A stretch of 64,000 nt of DNA from Candidatus Binataceae bacterium (GCA_035650475.1 DASRHP010000009.1:62001-126000); one strand, 5' to 3'; shown: positions 11,297-20,362, counted from the first letter of the stretch. Program-made: numbers and translations. Notes: generated by a model not told the origin, from the letters alone.

Positions 11297-12738
11297 CGGG
11301 GCGTCGCTCCCGGCGTCGCGAACACGCGCTGCGCGGCGCGCTCGCCGCTCGCGATACAGTCGGGAATGCCGACGCCGTCGAGCGCCGCGCCGCACAGCGC
11401 AAGCGCCGGCAGCGCCGCCGCCGCGCGCTCGATCGCGGCCGCGCGCTCGCGATGGCCGACGGTGTACTGCGGCATCGAATCCGGCCATCGGGCGACATGC
11501 GTCCACATCGGCTTCGCGCGCACACCCAGCAGCGCCCGCAACTCCGCGCCCGCGGTCTCGACCATCGCGGCGTCGTCCAACGCCATCATCTCGCGCTGGA
11601 GCGCGCCGCCGAGGAAGACGCGCACCAGAAGCGTGCCGGCGGGAGCGCGCCCGGCGAACTTGAGGCTGGTGAAGCTCGCCGCAATGATGTTGCGCCGCTC
11701 GACGCTGGGCACGACGAAGCCGAAACTCTGCGGCGCGGCCGGGAACTCGCTCTCGCGATAGGCGAGGTTGACCACCGCCGCCGACGCGTACTCGATTCGG
11801 CCAAGACCGCGGGCAAGCTCGGCCGAATGCGGCGCCAGCAGGCGCGCCGCGCCGGGCGCCGGCAGCGCCAGGACAACCGCATCGGCATCCAGCCGCGCGC
11901 CGTCGGTGGTCACAACGCGCCATCGCGCCGCGCCGTCGCCGCGCTCCAACGCGACGGCCTCGACGCCCTGCCGCACGCTCTCGCCGAGCCGCCGCGCGAG
12001 CGCATCGACCAGCGTCTGGATGCCGCCGCGAAAGGTCTGGAACAGGCTCCATCGCGCGCCGCTGGTGCCGCGCGCGGATAAGCCCTGGCCGCGTGCGGCC
12101 TTGCGCAGGCCGATAATCACGCTGCCATAGCGGCGCTCCATCTCGGCGAACCGCGGCAGCGTGGCGTGCAGGCTCAGCCGCTCGGGGTCGGCGGTGTAGA
12201 TTCCGCCGGCGAGCGGCTGCGCGATGCGCTCGAGCACTTCGCGACCGAGCCGGCGGCGGACGAAGCAGGCGAGGCTCTCGTCGCCGGGCGCGCGGCGGCG
12301 CGGAATCAGCGGCTCGAGCGCGAGCCGCAGCTTGCCCTTTGCGCTCAGCAGCGGGCTTCTGAACACCGGCCCCAGGCGCGCGGGTGCAAGCAGCGAGAAG
12401 CCTTCAGGGATCTCTGTCAGCCTGCCGCCCCGCACGACGTAGGTGCGGCGGAACTGCTCCCGCGTGCCGACCAGTTCGCTTTCCAGGTTCAGGCGCCGGG
12501 CCAGATCGCGCGCCCACGGCTTTTCGGTCAGAAACGAGTCGGCGCCGGCCTCGGCGATGAGACCGTGCTCGCGGAGCGTCCAGAGCGGGCCGCCCAGACG
12601 CATCCCGCGCTCGAGCAGCGTCAGGTTGATTAGCCGCCGGTCTTTGGCCGCGAGTTCAAGCACGCGGAAGGCGGCGCTAAGCCCACTGATCCCGCCGCCG
12701 ATAACCACGATCCGGGACGCGGCGTCGTTGGCAGACAT
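11293..12738 (-). CDS. hemY: HemY/HemG-type FAD porphyrinogen oxidase
   Basis: Oxygen-dependent FAD oxidase that aromatises protoporphyrinogen IX, or coproporphyrinogen III in the alternative pathway. The 481-residue protein begins with a Rossmann dinucleotide motif (VVIGGGISGLSAA) and an ERG-type FAD ribose contact, then EAGADSFLTEKPWA, QPLAGGIYTADPERLS and the C-terminal FAD motif ALCGAALDGVGIPDCIASG. All are typical of the HemY oxidase family. It lies 28 bp after hemH and overlaps dinB by ATGA. No HemQ/ChdC gene is in the window, so which of the two haem routes applies cannot be decided here. Confidence 0.93.
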   Translation of the reverse strand: MSANDAASRIVVIGGGISGLSAAFRVLELAAKDRRLINLTLLERGMRLGGPLWTLREHGLIAEAGADSFLTEKPWARDLARRLNLESELVGTREQFRRTYVVRGGRLTEIPEGFSLLAPARLGPVFRSPLLSAKGKLRLALEPLIPRRRAPGDESLACFVRRRLGREVLERIAQPLAGGIYTADPERLSLHATLPRFAEMERRYGSVIIGLRKAARGQGLSARGTSGARWSLFQTFRGGIQTLVDALARRLGESVRQGVEAVALERGDGAARWRVVTTDGARLDADAVVLALPAPGAARLLAPHSAELARGLGRIEYASAAVVNLAYRESEFPAAPQSFGFVVPSVERRNIIAASFTSLKFAGRAPAGTLLVRVFLGGALQREMMALDDAAMVETAGAELRALLGVRAKPMWTHVARWPDSMPQYTVGHRERAAAIERAAAALPALALCGAALDGVGIPDCIASGERAAQRVFATPGATPR

Positions 12739-12766
12739 AAAGTCGTAACCGGCGCGCGGGAGCGGC

Positions 12767-13693
12767 TCACGCGCACAGCCGCTCGGCGATCAGCGCCGCC
12801 GTCATTTCGATGAAGCGCGGATGGTCGCCGACGGTGGCCGCGCGTACCATCGTAACGCCTACCTCGCGCGCCACCGCCTTAGCCTCGACGTCGAGGTCGT
12901 AGAGCACTTCGACGTGGTCGCTGAGAAATCCAATCGGAGCCACAACCGCCGCTCGTCCGCGAAGCCCGCGCAGGACGTCGCGCACGTCGGGCTCCAGCCA
13001 CGGGTCGCGCGGGCTACCGCTGCGGCTCTGGAAGGCGAGTGTCCATGCGGGCCGGCCGAGCCGCTCGGCAATTAGGCGCGCGGAGTCGGTGAGTTCCTCG
13101 ACGTACGCACTTGCGGCGGCCATCGCCACCGGGATGCTGTGCGCGCTGAAGATGACCTGCGCGCGGCCGCGGTCGGCGGGCTCGAGCCGCGCGAGCGCGT
13201 CGGCCACGCGCTCGCTGGCAGCCTCGATGAAGAGCGGATGGGCGTGCCAAGGTCCAACGTAATCGACCGCGGGCGCGGCGGCGCCGATTCTTGCCCGCGC
13301 CGCCTCAATGTTTTGCAGGTAGCGGTCCCAGCTCGCTTCGCATCGATAGGCCGCGAGCACGAAACCGAGCACGCGGCGCACGCCGTCGCGCGCAAGTTGC
13401 GCGAGCGTGTCTTCCAGACAGGGCGCGGCGTTGCGGAACCCGATCACGACCGGGGCGCCGATTGCCGCGCGTCGGAGCTGCGCGCGCAGCGCGGCGGCCT
13501 GGCGGTTGGTGACCTCGTTGAACGGCGAGCGCCCCCCGATCGCCTCGTAATGGCGCACGACCTCCTCGTAGCGCTCGCGCGGAATCGGCCGCCCGCGCGT
13601 CACCCGATCGAGAAACGGACGGATTTCCTCGCTACGCTCGGGGCCGCCGAAACCGATCAGCAGCACCGCGCCGTATCGCGCGCGCGGGCTCAT
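12767..13693 (-). CDS. hemH: Ferrochelatase
   Basis: Inserts Fe(II) into a porphyrin, the last (or in the coproporphyrin route the penultimate) step of haem synthesis. It is 308 residues, a bacterial single-domain length. The catalytic His is in VIFSAHSIP and the conserved Glu in GFLSDHVEVLYDLD, both matching Bacillus-type ferrochelatase. GGRSPFNEVTNRQA near the N-terminus is also typical. It starts with an ATGA overlap on the upstream hemDE fusion gene. The longer C-terminal [2Fe-2S] extension of animal enzymes is absent. Protoporphyrin versus coproporphyrin specificity is not resolved from sequence. Confidence 0.95.
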   Translation of the reverse strand: MSPRARYGAVLLIGFGGPERSEEIRPFLDRVTRGRPIPRERYEEVVRHYEAIGGRSPFNEVTNRQAAALRAQLRRAAIGAPVVIGFRNAAPCLEDTLAQLARDGVRRVLGFVLAAYRCEASWDRYLQNIEAARARIGAAAPAVDYVGPWHAHPLFIEAASERVADALARLEPADRGRAQVIFSAHSIPVAMAAASAYVEELTDSARLIAERLGRPAWTLAFQSRSGSPRDPWLEPDVRDVLRGLRGRAAVVAPIGFLSDHVEVLYDLDVEAKAVAREVGVTMVRAATVGDHPRFIEMTAALIAERLCA

Positions 13694-15666
13694 CGCCGGC
13701 TCATCTCGTGCACCGCGTCCACCAAGGCGCGCACGTGATCGACCGGAGTTTCGGGCAGGATACCGTGGCCGAGGTTGAAGATGTGGCCCGGGCGACCGGC
13801 TGCCTGGTCGAGAATCGCGCGGGCGCGGCGTCGGATCTCGTCAACATTGGCGAACAACGCGATCGGGTCGAGATTTCCCTGCACGCCGACGTCGTAACCC
13901 AGGCGCGCCCACGCTTCGGCCAGATCAACGCGCCAGTCGAGCCCGATCACGTCTCCGCCCGCCTCGCGCATCAGTTCGAGGAGATTGCCGGTGACGGTGC
14001 CGAAGTGGATGACCGGAACGGTGGGGCGAATCGCCGCGATCACCGCCGCCGTATGCGGCAGGACGAAGCGGCGATAGTCGTCGGGGCCGAGGCTGCCGAC
14101 CCAGCTGTCGAAGAGCTGGATGAGGTCGGCACCGGCCGCGACCTGCATGTTGAGGTACTCGGCGGTCACCCGCGCGAGCAGGCGCATCAGACGATGCCAG
14201 GTCTCGGGCTCGGTGTACATCATCGTCTTCGTCGCCTGGTACTGGCGCGAAGCGCCGCCCTCGATGAGATAGGAGGCGAGGGTGAACGGCGCGCCGGCGA
14301 AACCGATGAGCGGAGTGTGTCCGCCGAGCCCGCGGCGCGCGAGCTTGATCGCTTCACCGACAAAGCCGAGCGCGTGCGCCGCGTCGAGCGGCGGGACTCT
14401 ATCGAGGTCGCGCGCGCTGCGAATCGGGCGCTCGACGACCGGGCCGTCGCCCTTTTCGTAGCGCAGCCCGACCTCCATCGGGATGAGCGGGAGCAGGATG
14501 TCGGCGAAAATAATTGCGGCGTCCACGCCCAGGCGCTCGACCGCGGTGACCGTGACCTCGGCGGCGACATCCGGCCGCCGGCACATCTCAAGAAAGCCGA
14601 ACCGCTCGCGCACGCTACGATACTCGGGCATGTAGCGCCCCGCCTGGCGCATCAGCCAGATCGGCGTATAGGGGACGGGCTCGCGCCGGCACGCGCGCAT
14701 CAGGGGATGGTCGCTCAAAGGCTCCGCCAGGGCGGGGCCGGCAGACGGCGCGCCGCCGACGCGCGCGGGCTTGGCACCGGCGCCCGCCGCCGCGCCGGCG
14801 CGCTTTTGCGCAAGTAGCGCGCCCGCGCGCTCGGCGGCTTCGCGCACCAGGTGGCCGAGCCGCGGATGCGCCGGTTCGAGGTCCACGGTCACGCCGTGTG
14901 CGCGCAGCTCGGCCGAGCATACCGGGCCGATCGAGCACACGACGGTCGTCGCTAGCGCCCTGCGCAGCTCGGCGCCGAGGCCGTCGGCCTCGGCCGTCTG
15001 CATCGCGTTGACGACCTGCCCGGAGCTGGTGAACAGCAAAACATCGGCGCCATCCGCAGCGATCGCGCGAATCGCCGCGCGCAGCGGGCCGCGGTCCTCC
15101 GGCAGGGCCCATCGATAGACCGGCACGCTCACGACGGCAGCGCCGCGCGCCTGGAGGCCCGCGATCAGCTCGCGGTTGCAGACGCCGGATTCCTGTACCG
15201 CGACGCGCTTGCCTTCGAGGTCCTCGGCCTGCGCAACGCTCGCCAGCACTTCGCGCCAGGTGTTGGGCTCGGGGATCGCGATGTTGGGTGCGATTCCCAA
15301 CTCGCGCAGCGCGCTGACGGGTTTGGGACCGCGCGCCACGGTCACGGTTCGGCCCAGCGCCTCGACAATCGCGGCGCGCGGATGGCGTGTTTCGATAACG
15401 CGAAACAACTCGCGCACGCCGACTCCGGTGAGAAAGATTGCGAGGTCGAATTCGCCCGCCAGGAGGCGGCGGGCGAACTCGAAGGCGGCGGGATTGTTCT
15501 CCAGCGGCACTTCGCGCATCGAGGGCGCGACCCTGGCGACGCCGCCGAAGCGGCGGATCATCGCGGCGGTCTCCTCCGCCATCCGACTTTCGAAGGCGAA
15601 CACGCGCAGGCCGTTGAAGCCCGCCGACGAGGGCGCCGGCGCTTCGGATTCTGCCTGAGGGGTCAT
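13690..15666 (-). CDS. hemE: HemD-HemE fusion: uroporphyrinogen-III synthase / uroporphyrinogen decarboxylase
   Basis: A 658-residue two-domain enzyme. Residues about 18-283 match uroporphyrinogen-III synthase (HemD: two alternating Rossmann-like halves, IFLTGVGVRELF, VAVQESGVCNRELIAGL, VLLFTSSGQVVN). An Ala/Gly/Pro linker spans about 284-316. Residues about 318-658 are a full uroporphyrinogen decarboxylase (PIWLMRQAGRYMPEYR, IIFADILLPLIPMEV, GFAGAPFTLASYLIEGG, FGTVTGNLLELM, NLGHGILPETP). The two consecutive steps of tetrapyrrole synthesis are thus one polypeptide. The frame is continuous with no internal stop. It is first gene of hemDE-hemH-hemY-dinB. The start ATG lacks a clear ribosome-binding site. 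Confidence 0.93.
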   Translation of the reverse strand: MTPQAESEAPAPSSAGFNGLRVFAFESRMAEETAAMIRRFGGVARVAPSMREVPLENNPAAFEFARRLLAGEFDLAIFLTGVGVRELFRVIETRHPRAAIVEALGRTVTVARGPKPVSALRELGIAPNIAIPEPNTWREVLASVAQAEDLEGKRVAVQESGVCNRELIAGLQARGAAVVSVPVYRWALPEDRGPLRAAIRAIAADGADVLLFTSSGQVVNAMQTAEADGLGAELRRALATTVVCSIGPVCSAELRAHGVTVDLEPAHPRLGHLVREAAERAGALLAQKRAGAAAGAGAKPARVGGAPSAGPALAEPLSDHPLMRACRREPVPYTPIWLMRQAGRYMPEYRSVRERFGFLEMCRRPDVAAEVTVTAVERLGVDAAIIFADILLPLIPMEVGLRYEKGDGPVVERPIRSARDLDRVPPLDAAHALGFVGEAIKLARRGLGGHTPLIGFAGAPFTLASYLIEGGASRQYQATKTMMYTEPETWHRLMRLLARVTAEYLNMQVAAGADLIQLFDSWVGSLGPDDYRRFVLPHTAAVIAAIRPTVPVIHFGTVTGNLLELMREAGGDVIGLDWRVDLAEAWARLGYDVGVQGNLDPIALFANVDEIRRRARAILDQAAGRPGHIFNLGHGILPETPVDHVRALVDAVHEMSRR

Positions 15667-15812
15667 CCGTGCACGCGAAAAAATCGCTGCGACTATCTTG
15701 GCGGCGGCGACCGCCCATGTCCATCGGGCTTCGGAGCCTGCTCTTCTCGCATAAATGCCGCTGGTAGGCTGCGCCGCGCATCCTTATACTGGCCGACAAA
15801 GGAGCGTCCCCG
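15667..15812. promoter_or_regulatory. Divergent promoter region, haem operon / TPR gene
   Basis: A 146-bp spacer separates the divergent hemDE fusion (minus) and the TPR gene (plus), so both promoters should lie here. For the plus gene a -10-like TATACT lies at 15785-15790, 22 bp before the start codon, with AAGGAG as ribosome-binding site; I find no good -35. No convincing consensus is visible for the minus gene. Confidence 0.35.
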
Positions 15813-17495
15813 ATGATACGCAAGGCCTGCTTGGCGCTGATGGCCGTGATCGTTGTTATCGCTGGTCTCGCGCTGGCCCAAAGCTCATCGCCGCAAGACA
15901 AGGACGCCGCTCGGGAAGCGGGCTCGATGCCGCTGTACAAGGGGCTCGGCCGCGTGCATCACCCGGTCACTACTTCCTCGCCGCTTGCCCAGAAATACTT
16001 CGACCAGGGGCTCGCGTTCGCCTACGGCTTCAACCATCAGGAGGCCGAGCACTCCTTCGAGCAGGCGGCGCGGGTGGATCCGCACATGGCGATGGCCTAT
16101 TGGGGGAGCGCGCTGGTGCTGGGGCCCAATTACAACCTGCCGCAGGGTGAGAACACGGCGAAAAAGGTGCGCGCCGCGCTCGAAAGCGCGCGCAAGGCGG
16201 AAAGCGGCGCCACTGCCGAGGAACGCGACCTGATCGACGCGCTCTCACGCCGCTACGGCAGCGACGGCGTCGGCAGTCCGGCGGCCGATCAGGCCTACGC
16301 CAACGCGATGCGCGCGGTGGCGCATCGCTACCCCGACGATCTTGACGTGCAGACGCTGTTCGCCGAATCGCTGATGGACCTTCATCCGTGGCAGCTCTGG
16401 AGCCGCGATGGCAAGCCCGGCCCCGACACGCTCGAGATCGTCACGACGCTGGAGATGGTCCTGAAGAAGGATCCCGATCACATCGGCGCCAACCACTACT
16501 ACATCCATGCGGTCGAGGCGTCGGCCGACCCCGCGCGTGGCACGCCGAGCGCCGAGCGCTTGGGCGCGCTGGCGCCGGCGGCGGGCCACCTGGTGCATAT
16601 GCCGGCGCATATTTACATCCGCACGGGCCGCTTCCACGACGCCGCCCAAGCCAACGTCCGCGCGATCAAGGCCGACCAGGATTTCTTCGCCGCAAGCAAT
16701 GAAACCGGCGTCTATCCGCTCGTTTACTACACGCACAACATCCATTTTCTCTGCTACTCGCAGATGACCGAGGGGCGCGGGCGCGAAGCACTTCTAAGCG
16801 CGCGCCTGCTCGAAACCAAGGTGCCGCTTGACGCCGTGCGCGAGATGCCGATGGCGGAGTTCTTGGTGCCGATGCCATACTTCACCGAGGCGCGCTTCGG
16901 GATGTGGGACGCGATCCTCAAGGAGCCCGCGCCGCCCAAGGACCTTCCGTTCACAACCGCGATGTGGCATTACGCGCGCGGACTTGCGTTCAGCGCCCGC
17001 CACGAGTTCGACAAGGCGGCGCAGGAGCAGAAGGAACTGGACGCCGCAGTCGCCGCGCTGCCCCCGGAGCGCCCCATCGGAACAAGCAACCGGGCCAAGG
17101 CCGTGGCGCAGGTTGCAACCGCCGCGCTCGAAGGCGAAATCGCCATCGCGAAGGGGAATCCTGCGGAGGCGATTGCGCAGCTGACCGACGCAGTACGGCG
17201 CCAGGACGCGCTCATCTACGAGGAGCCGCCGATCTGGTATTACCCGGTGCGCGAATCGCTGGGCGCGGAGCTGATGGCGGTTGGGCGGACGCAGGAGGCG
17301 GAAACGGTCTATCGCGAGGACCTGAGAATCAATCCCGGTAATCCGCGCTCGCTGTGGGGGCTCGAGCGATGCCTGCGCGCCGAGGGCAAGACTAAGGAAG
17401 CTGCAAAGGTCGCGAAACAGTTTCGCAAGGCCTGGCGCTACGCCGACAGCGATCCGGCGCCGCCCAAGCAAGTCGCGACGCGCTCCCGCGGCTGA
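15813..17495 (+). CDS. Exported TPR-repeat protein
   Basis: 560 residues with an N-terminal signal peptide (MIRKACLALMAVIVVIAG, cleavage probably after LALA) and TPR-like helical repeats. The first repeat includes AQKYFDQGLAFAYGFNHQEA and AMAYWGSALVLGPNYNLP, and the last repeats lie near the C-terminus (AETVYREDLRINPGNPRSLWGLERCL). This N-terminal signature is shared by a widespread family of uncharacterised periplasmic TPR proteins. Conserved His-rich elements occur in the middle (ANHYYIHAVEAS, HLVHMPAHIYIRTGRF), which could bind metal or haem, but that is speculation. The ATG has an AAGGAG site. Binding partner unknown. Confidence 0.82.
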   Translation: MIRKACLALMAVIVVIAGLALAQSSSPQDKDAAREAGSMPLYKGLGRVHHPVTTSSPLAQKYFDQGLAFAYGFNHQEAEHSFEQAARVDPHMAMAYWGSALVLGPNYNLPQGENTAKKVRAALESARKAESGATAEERDLIDALSRRYGSDGVGSPAADQAYANAMRAVAHRYPDDLDVQTLFAESLMDLHPWQLWSRDGKPGPDTLEIVTTLEMVLKKDPDHIGANHYYIHAVEASADPARGTPSAERLGALAPAAGHLVHMPAHIYIRTGRFHDAAQANVRAIKADQDFFAASNETGVYPLVYYTHNIHFLCYSQMTEGRGREALLSARLLETKVPLDAVREMPMAEFLVPMPYFTEARFGMWDAILKEPAPPKDLPFTTAMWHYARGLAFSARHEFDKAAQEQKELDAAVAALPPERPIGTSNRAKAVAQVATAALEGEIAIAKGNPAEAIAQLTDAVRRQDALIYEEPPIWYYPVRESLGAELMAVGRTQEAETVYREDLRINPGNPRSLWGLERCLRAEGKTKEAAKVAKQFRKAWRYADSDPAPPKQVATRSRG

Positions 17496-17616
17496 GCCGG
17501 GTTTCCGGCGACCGAACGGCCGTGCATCTGTGCCATAAGCGACGCCCACGCGCGACGCGTTTTGCGCGGCGTGCGGGGCCTGTGTTAGCTCTGGGCGGCG
17601 GAGGTTTGCCGCCCCG

Positions 17617-18387
17617 ATGAGCCAGCCGCTCGTTCTGGTAACGAAAGATGACGGTGTTGCGACCGTCACGCTCAACCGCCCCGAAAAGCTCAACGCGCTC
17701 AACCGCGAGCTGCGTGGAGGTTTCTGCCGCACGATGCAGGAGCTGGGCGCCGATCCGCAGGTCGGCGTGGTGATCATCACCGGCGCCGGGCGCGCGTTCT
17801 GCGCCGGGCTCGACCTCAACGAACTGGGCGTCGAAGGAATCCGCGAAGAGGGCGGCGCGACCTTCATCTCGGTGGTCGAGCGGATGGAACAGCCGGTCAT
17901 CGCCGCGGTCAATGGCTATGCGGTCACCGGCGGCTTCGAGCTCGCGCTCGCCGCCGACATTATAATCGCCTCCGAGAACGCGCAGTTTGCCGACACGCAT
18001 GCGCGGGTGGGCGTGATGCCGGGAGGCGGGATGTCGGCGCGGCTGCCGCGCGCGGTCGGCGTGCGCAAGGCCAAGGAACTTTCGCTAACGGGAAACTATC
18101 TGAACGCGCGTGACGCGGAGCGGCTGGGACTGGTCAACCGGATGGTCGCGCCGGATCAACTGATGGCCGCGGCGAGCGAGATGGCGCGGCAGATCCTGAG
18201 CGCCGACCAGCGCGTGGTGCGCCAGATGAAGCGGCTGATCAACATGGCGACTGAGGCGCCGCTCGGTGAGGGGCTGCGGATCGAGCAGGACTTCTTCCGC
18301 GCGTTCAACCAGAGCCGCAATTTCGCGACGGTGGCCGAGCGGCGCGCGTCGGTGGTCGAGCGCGGACGCTCACAGACGCGGGGTTGA
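17617..18387 (+). CDS. Enoyl-CoA hydratase/isomerase (crotonase) family protein
   Basis: Crotonase-fold acyl-CoA enzyme of 256 residues. Oxyanion-hole motifs GAGRAFCAGLDLNEL and GYAVTGGFELALAADI are intact and the first hydratase Glu (in GGFELAL) is present. The second hydratase Glu, normally in a P-E-x-x-L-G context, aligns with DTHARVGVMP and seems replaced by His. Activity may therefore be an isomerase, hydrolase or lyase rather than classical hydration. The upstream gene is a TPR protein and the downstream one a methyltransferase-like protein, which do not point to a pathway. A second family member lies at 33444-34280. Confidence 0.88.
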   Translation: MSQPLVLVTKDDGVATVTLNRPEKLNALNRELRGGFCRTMQELGADPQVGVVIITGAGRAFCAGLDLNELGVEGIREEGGATFISVVERMEQPVIAAVNGYAVTGGFELALAADIIIASENAQFADTHARVGVMPGGGMSARLPRAVGVRKAKELSLTGNYLNARDAERLGLVNRMVAPDQLMAAASEMARQILSADQRVVRQMKRLINMATEAPLGEGLRIEQDFFRAFNQSRNFATVAERRASVVERGRSQTRG

Positions 18388-18458
18388 CCCGCGCGCCACG
18401 CATTTGTGCGCCACTGGCCGATGGGCCGTTCTCAGGCGGATTCGGGACGGGAGCTGCG

Positions 18459-19337
18459 ATGACGACGAGGCGACTTTCACTGACGATGGCGGCGCTGGCC
18501 GTCACGGCGACCCTTGCGATGGTTGCGGCGTCGGCTGCCGCGGCGCAATCCAACTTCACTGCGGCGGACGCTAAGGCCGAGGCCGGCGCGCTACATCAGG
18601 GCGCGATCCCGGCCGCCGAGATTCCCAAGGCAATCGTTGACGCGGTGAACTCGCCCGACCGTCCCGCCGCCGACCGCGCGCTCGACGCCGGGCGCAAGCC
18701 CGAACAGTTGCTCGCCTTTTTTGGTATCGCTCCCGGGATGCACGTGGCCGATCTGTGGGCGGGTGGCGGTTGGACCACGGAGCTGCTTGCGCGCACGGTG
18801 GGACCGACCGGCAAGGTCTACTCGCAGAACGGGCCGTTTTCGGCGCGCTTCAAGAAGGCCGAGGAGGCGTGGAAGGCGCGCGTCAAGGAGCCCGGGATGA
18901 GCGATTTGGTCGAGCTGGAAAAGCCCTTCGACCATCCCGAAGACATCCTGCCCGTGCCAGCCGGGTCGCTCGATGCCGTGCTCATCAACATGAACTACCA
19001 CGACATGGTCGGGCGCGGCTTTGACCGCGCGAAAATCAACGCTGCGGTCTTCAGGGCGCTCAAGCCCGGCGGCGTTTACGGCGTCGTTGACAACAGCGCG
19101 CCTGCGGGCAGCGGCGCCGCCGACGCGAATACGACCCATCGCATCGACGAAGCCTTCGAGATCAAGGACATCGAGAAGGCGGGCTTCAAACTGGCGGCGG
19201 CCTCCAACGCGCTGCGCAACCCGAAGGACGATCGCACCTGGCCGGTGTTCCAGCATCGCGGCGAGGAGGACCGTTTTGTGCTCAAGTTCGTCAAGCCCAC
19301 CGGCGCGGGCGGCGTCGGCGCGGGACTCCCGCGCTGA
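18459..19337 (+). CDS. Exported SAM-dependent methyltransferase-like protein
   Basis: The 292-residue protein from the ATG at 18459 has a signal peptide (LSLTMAALAVTATLAMVAA, cleavage near AAAQS). It is followed by a class I methyltransferase-like domain: GMHVADLWAGGGWTTELLA resembles motif I (binding SAM), and VLINMNYHDMV and ALKPGGVYGVVDN resemble motifs IV and V. This combination matches the uncharacterised COG4798-type 'predicted methyltransferases', which are exported although SAM is cytoplasmic, so the real ligand is unclear. GGGACGGGAG precedes the start. A short in-frame upstream extension to 18384 has no signal-peptide logic and is rejected. Confidence 0.78.
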   Translation: MTTRRLSLTMAALAVTATLAMVAASAAAAQSNFTAADAKAEAGALHQGAIPAAEIPKAIVDAVNSPDRPAADRALDAGRKPEQLLAFFGIAPGMHVADLWAGGGWTTELLARTVGPTGKVYSQNGPFSARFKKAEEAWKARVKEPGMSDLVELEKPFDHPEDILPVPAGSLDAVLINMNYHDMVGRGFDRAKINAAVFRALKPGGVYGVVDNSAPAGSGAADANTTHRIDEAFEIKDIEKAGFKLAAASNALRNPKDDRTWPVFQHRGEEDRFVLKFVKPTGAGGVGAGLPR

Positions 19338-19355
19338 ATATGTGAGGCGCCGGGC

Positions 19356-20279
19356 TCAGGCGGCGGCGAGGATTTCGCGCGCGCGCTTGAGGTCCTGTGA
19401 GATCTGCGCCGCCAGCGCCTGGCCGGATTCGAACTTGCGCTCGCCGCGGATGCGCTCGATGAGGTCGAGGCGTACCCTGGCGCCATAGATGTCGCGATCG
19501 AAGTCGAAGACGTGCGCTTCGATCGTGCGCGCGGGCTCGCCGAACGTCGGCCGCATCCCGATGTTCGTGATCGACGCGAACGCCTCGTCGCCGATAACGA
19601 CGCGCGTCGCGTAAACGCCGTCGGGCGGCAGGCATTCGGTTGCGCTCTCGATATTGGCGGTGGGAAATCCGATCGTGCGGCCGCGCTCGCGCCCATGCAC
19701 GACGGTGCCGCTCACAAAATGATTGCGGCCCAGAAGCCGCGCCGCCTGGCGCATCTCGCCCGCCGCTATAAGCTCGCGAATCCGCGTCGAACTGACCTCG
19801 TGGCCCTCGACCGCCACCGGTCCGACCACCTCGGTTTCGAAGCCCATCTGCCGCCCCAGCTCGGCCATAACTTGCGCGTTGCCCGCGCGCTGATGGCCGA
19901 AGCTGACGTTGTGGCCCACGACGACGGCGCGCGCGCCCACCCTGCCGAGCAGGTAGTCGCGCACGAATTCTGTCGGGCTGAGCCGGCTAAGCGCCGAAGT
20001 GAAGTTGACCACCACCACGCCGTCGATTCCCGAGCGGCGCAGCAGCTCGAGCTTGTCTTCGGGCGCAAGGATCAGCCGCGGGGCGCGCTCGGGCACGAGC
20101 ACCTTGGCCGGAAGCGGGTCGAAGGTCAGCGCGAAGGCGGTGCCGCGCGCGGCGCGCGCGCGATCGATTGCGCGCTGGAGGATCGCACGATGGCCGAGAT
20201 GGACGCCGTCAAAGTTGCCCAGCGCGACCACCGGACACGGATGCGGCGCAAGCCCGTCTGTCAGTCGAAATATCTCCAT
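19356..20279 (-). CDS. ribF: Bifunctional riboflavin kinase / FAD synthetase
   Basis: Converts riboflavin to FMN and FMN to FAD in the cytoplasm. The 307-residue protein has the N-terminal adenylyltransferase domain (ALGNFDGVHLGHRAIL nucleotide-binding motif; VSSTRIRELI) and the C-terminal kinase domain (GRTIGFPTANI, YATRVVI, ITNIGMRPTFGE, EAHVFDFDRDIYGARV). The ATG at 20279 gives the expected N-terminus MEIFRLTDGL. It faces the methyltransferase-like gene tail to tail and starts 83 bp downstream of the cpoB stop, so it may be read from the Tol operon or from its own promoter. No FMN riboswitch is visible in the short spacer. Confidence 0.95.
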   Translation of the reverse strand: MEIFRLTDGLAPHPCPVVALGNFDGVHLGHRAILQRAIDRARAARGTAFALTFDPLPAKVLVPERAPRLILAPEDKLELLRRSGIDGVVVVNFTSALSRLSPTEFVRDYLLGRVGARAVVVGHNVSFGHQRAGNAQVMAELGRQMGFETEVVGPVAVEGHEVSSTRIRELIAAGEMRQAARLLGRNHFVSGTVVHGRERGRTIGFPTANIESATECLPPDGVYATRVVIGDEAFASITNIGMRPTFGEPARTIEAHVFDFDRDIYGARVRLDLIERIRGERKFESGQALAAQISQDLKRAREILAAA

Positions 20280-20362
20280 CGCTCGGACGCGGCGGGCAGC
20301 CCTGCGCACTCGCAGACGCGGCGCGCGATGCAACGGCGGGCCGCCGTCCGCCCAATCTGAGG

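Noticed and set aside
10037..11761. 574-codon plus-strand frame over dinB and the oxidase gene
   Set aside because: Antisense shadow without conserved motifs.
17539..17580. Inverted-repeat terminator after the TPR gene
   Set aside because: Short CACGC/GCGTG pairing with mismatches and no T-run; not supportable.
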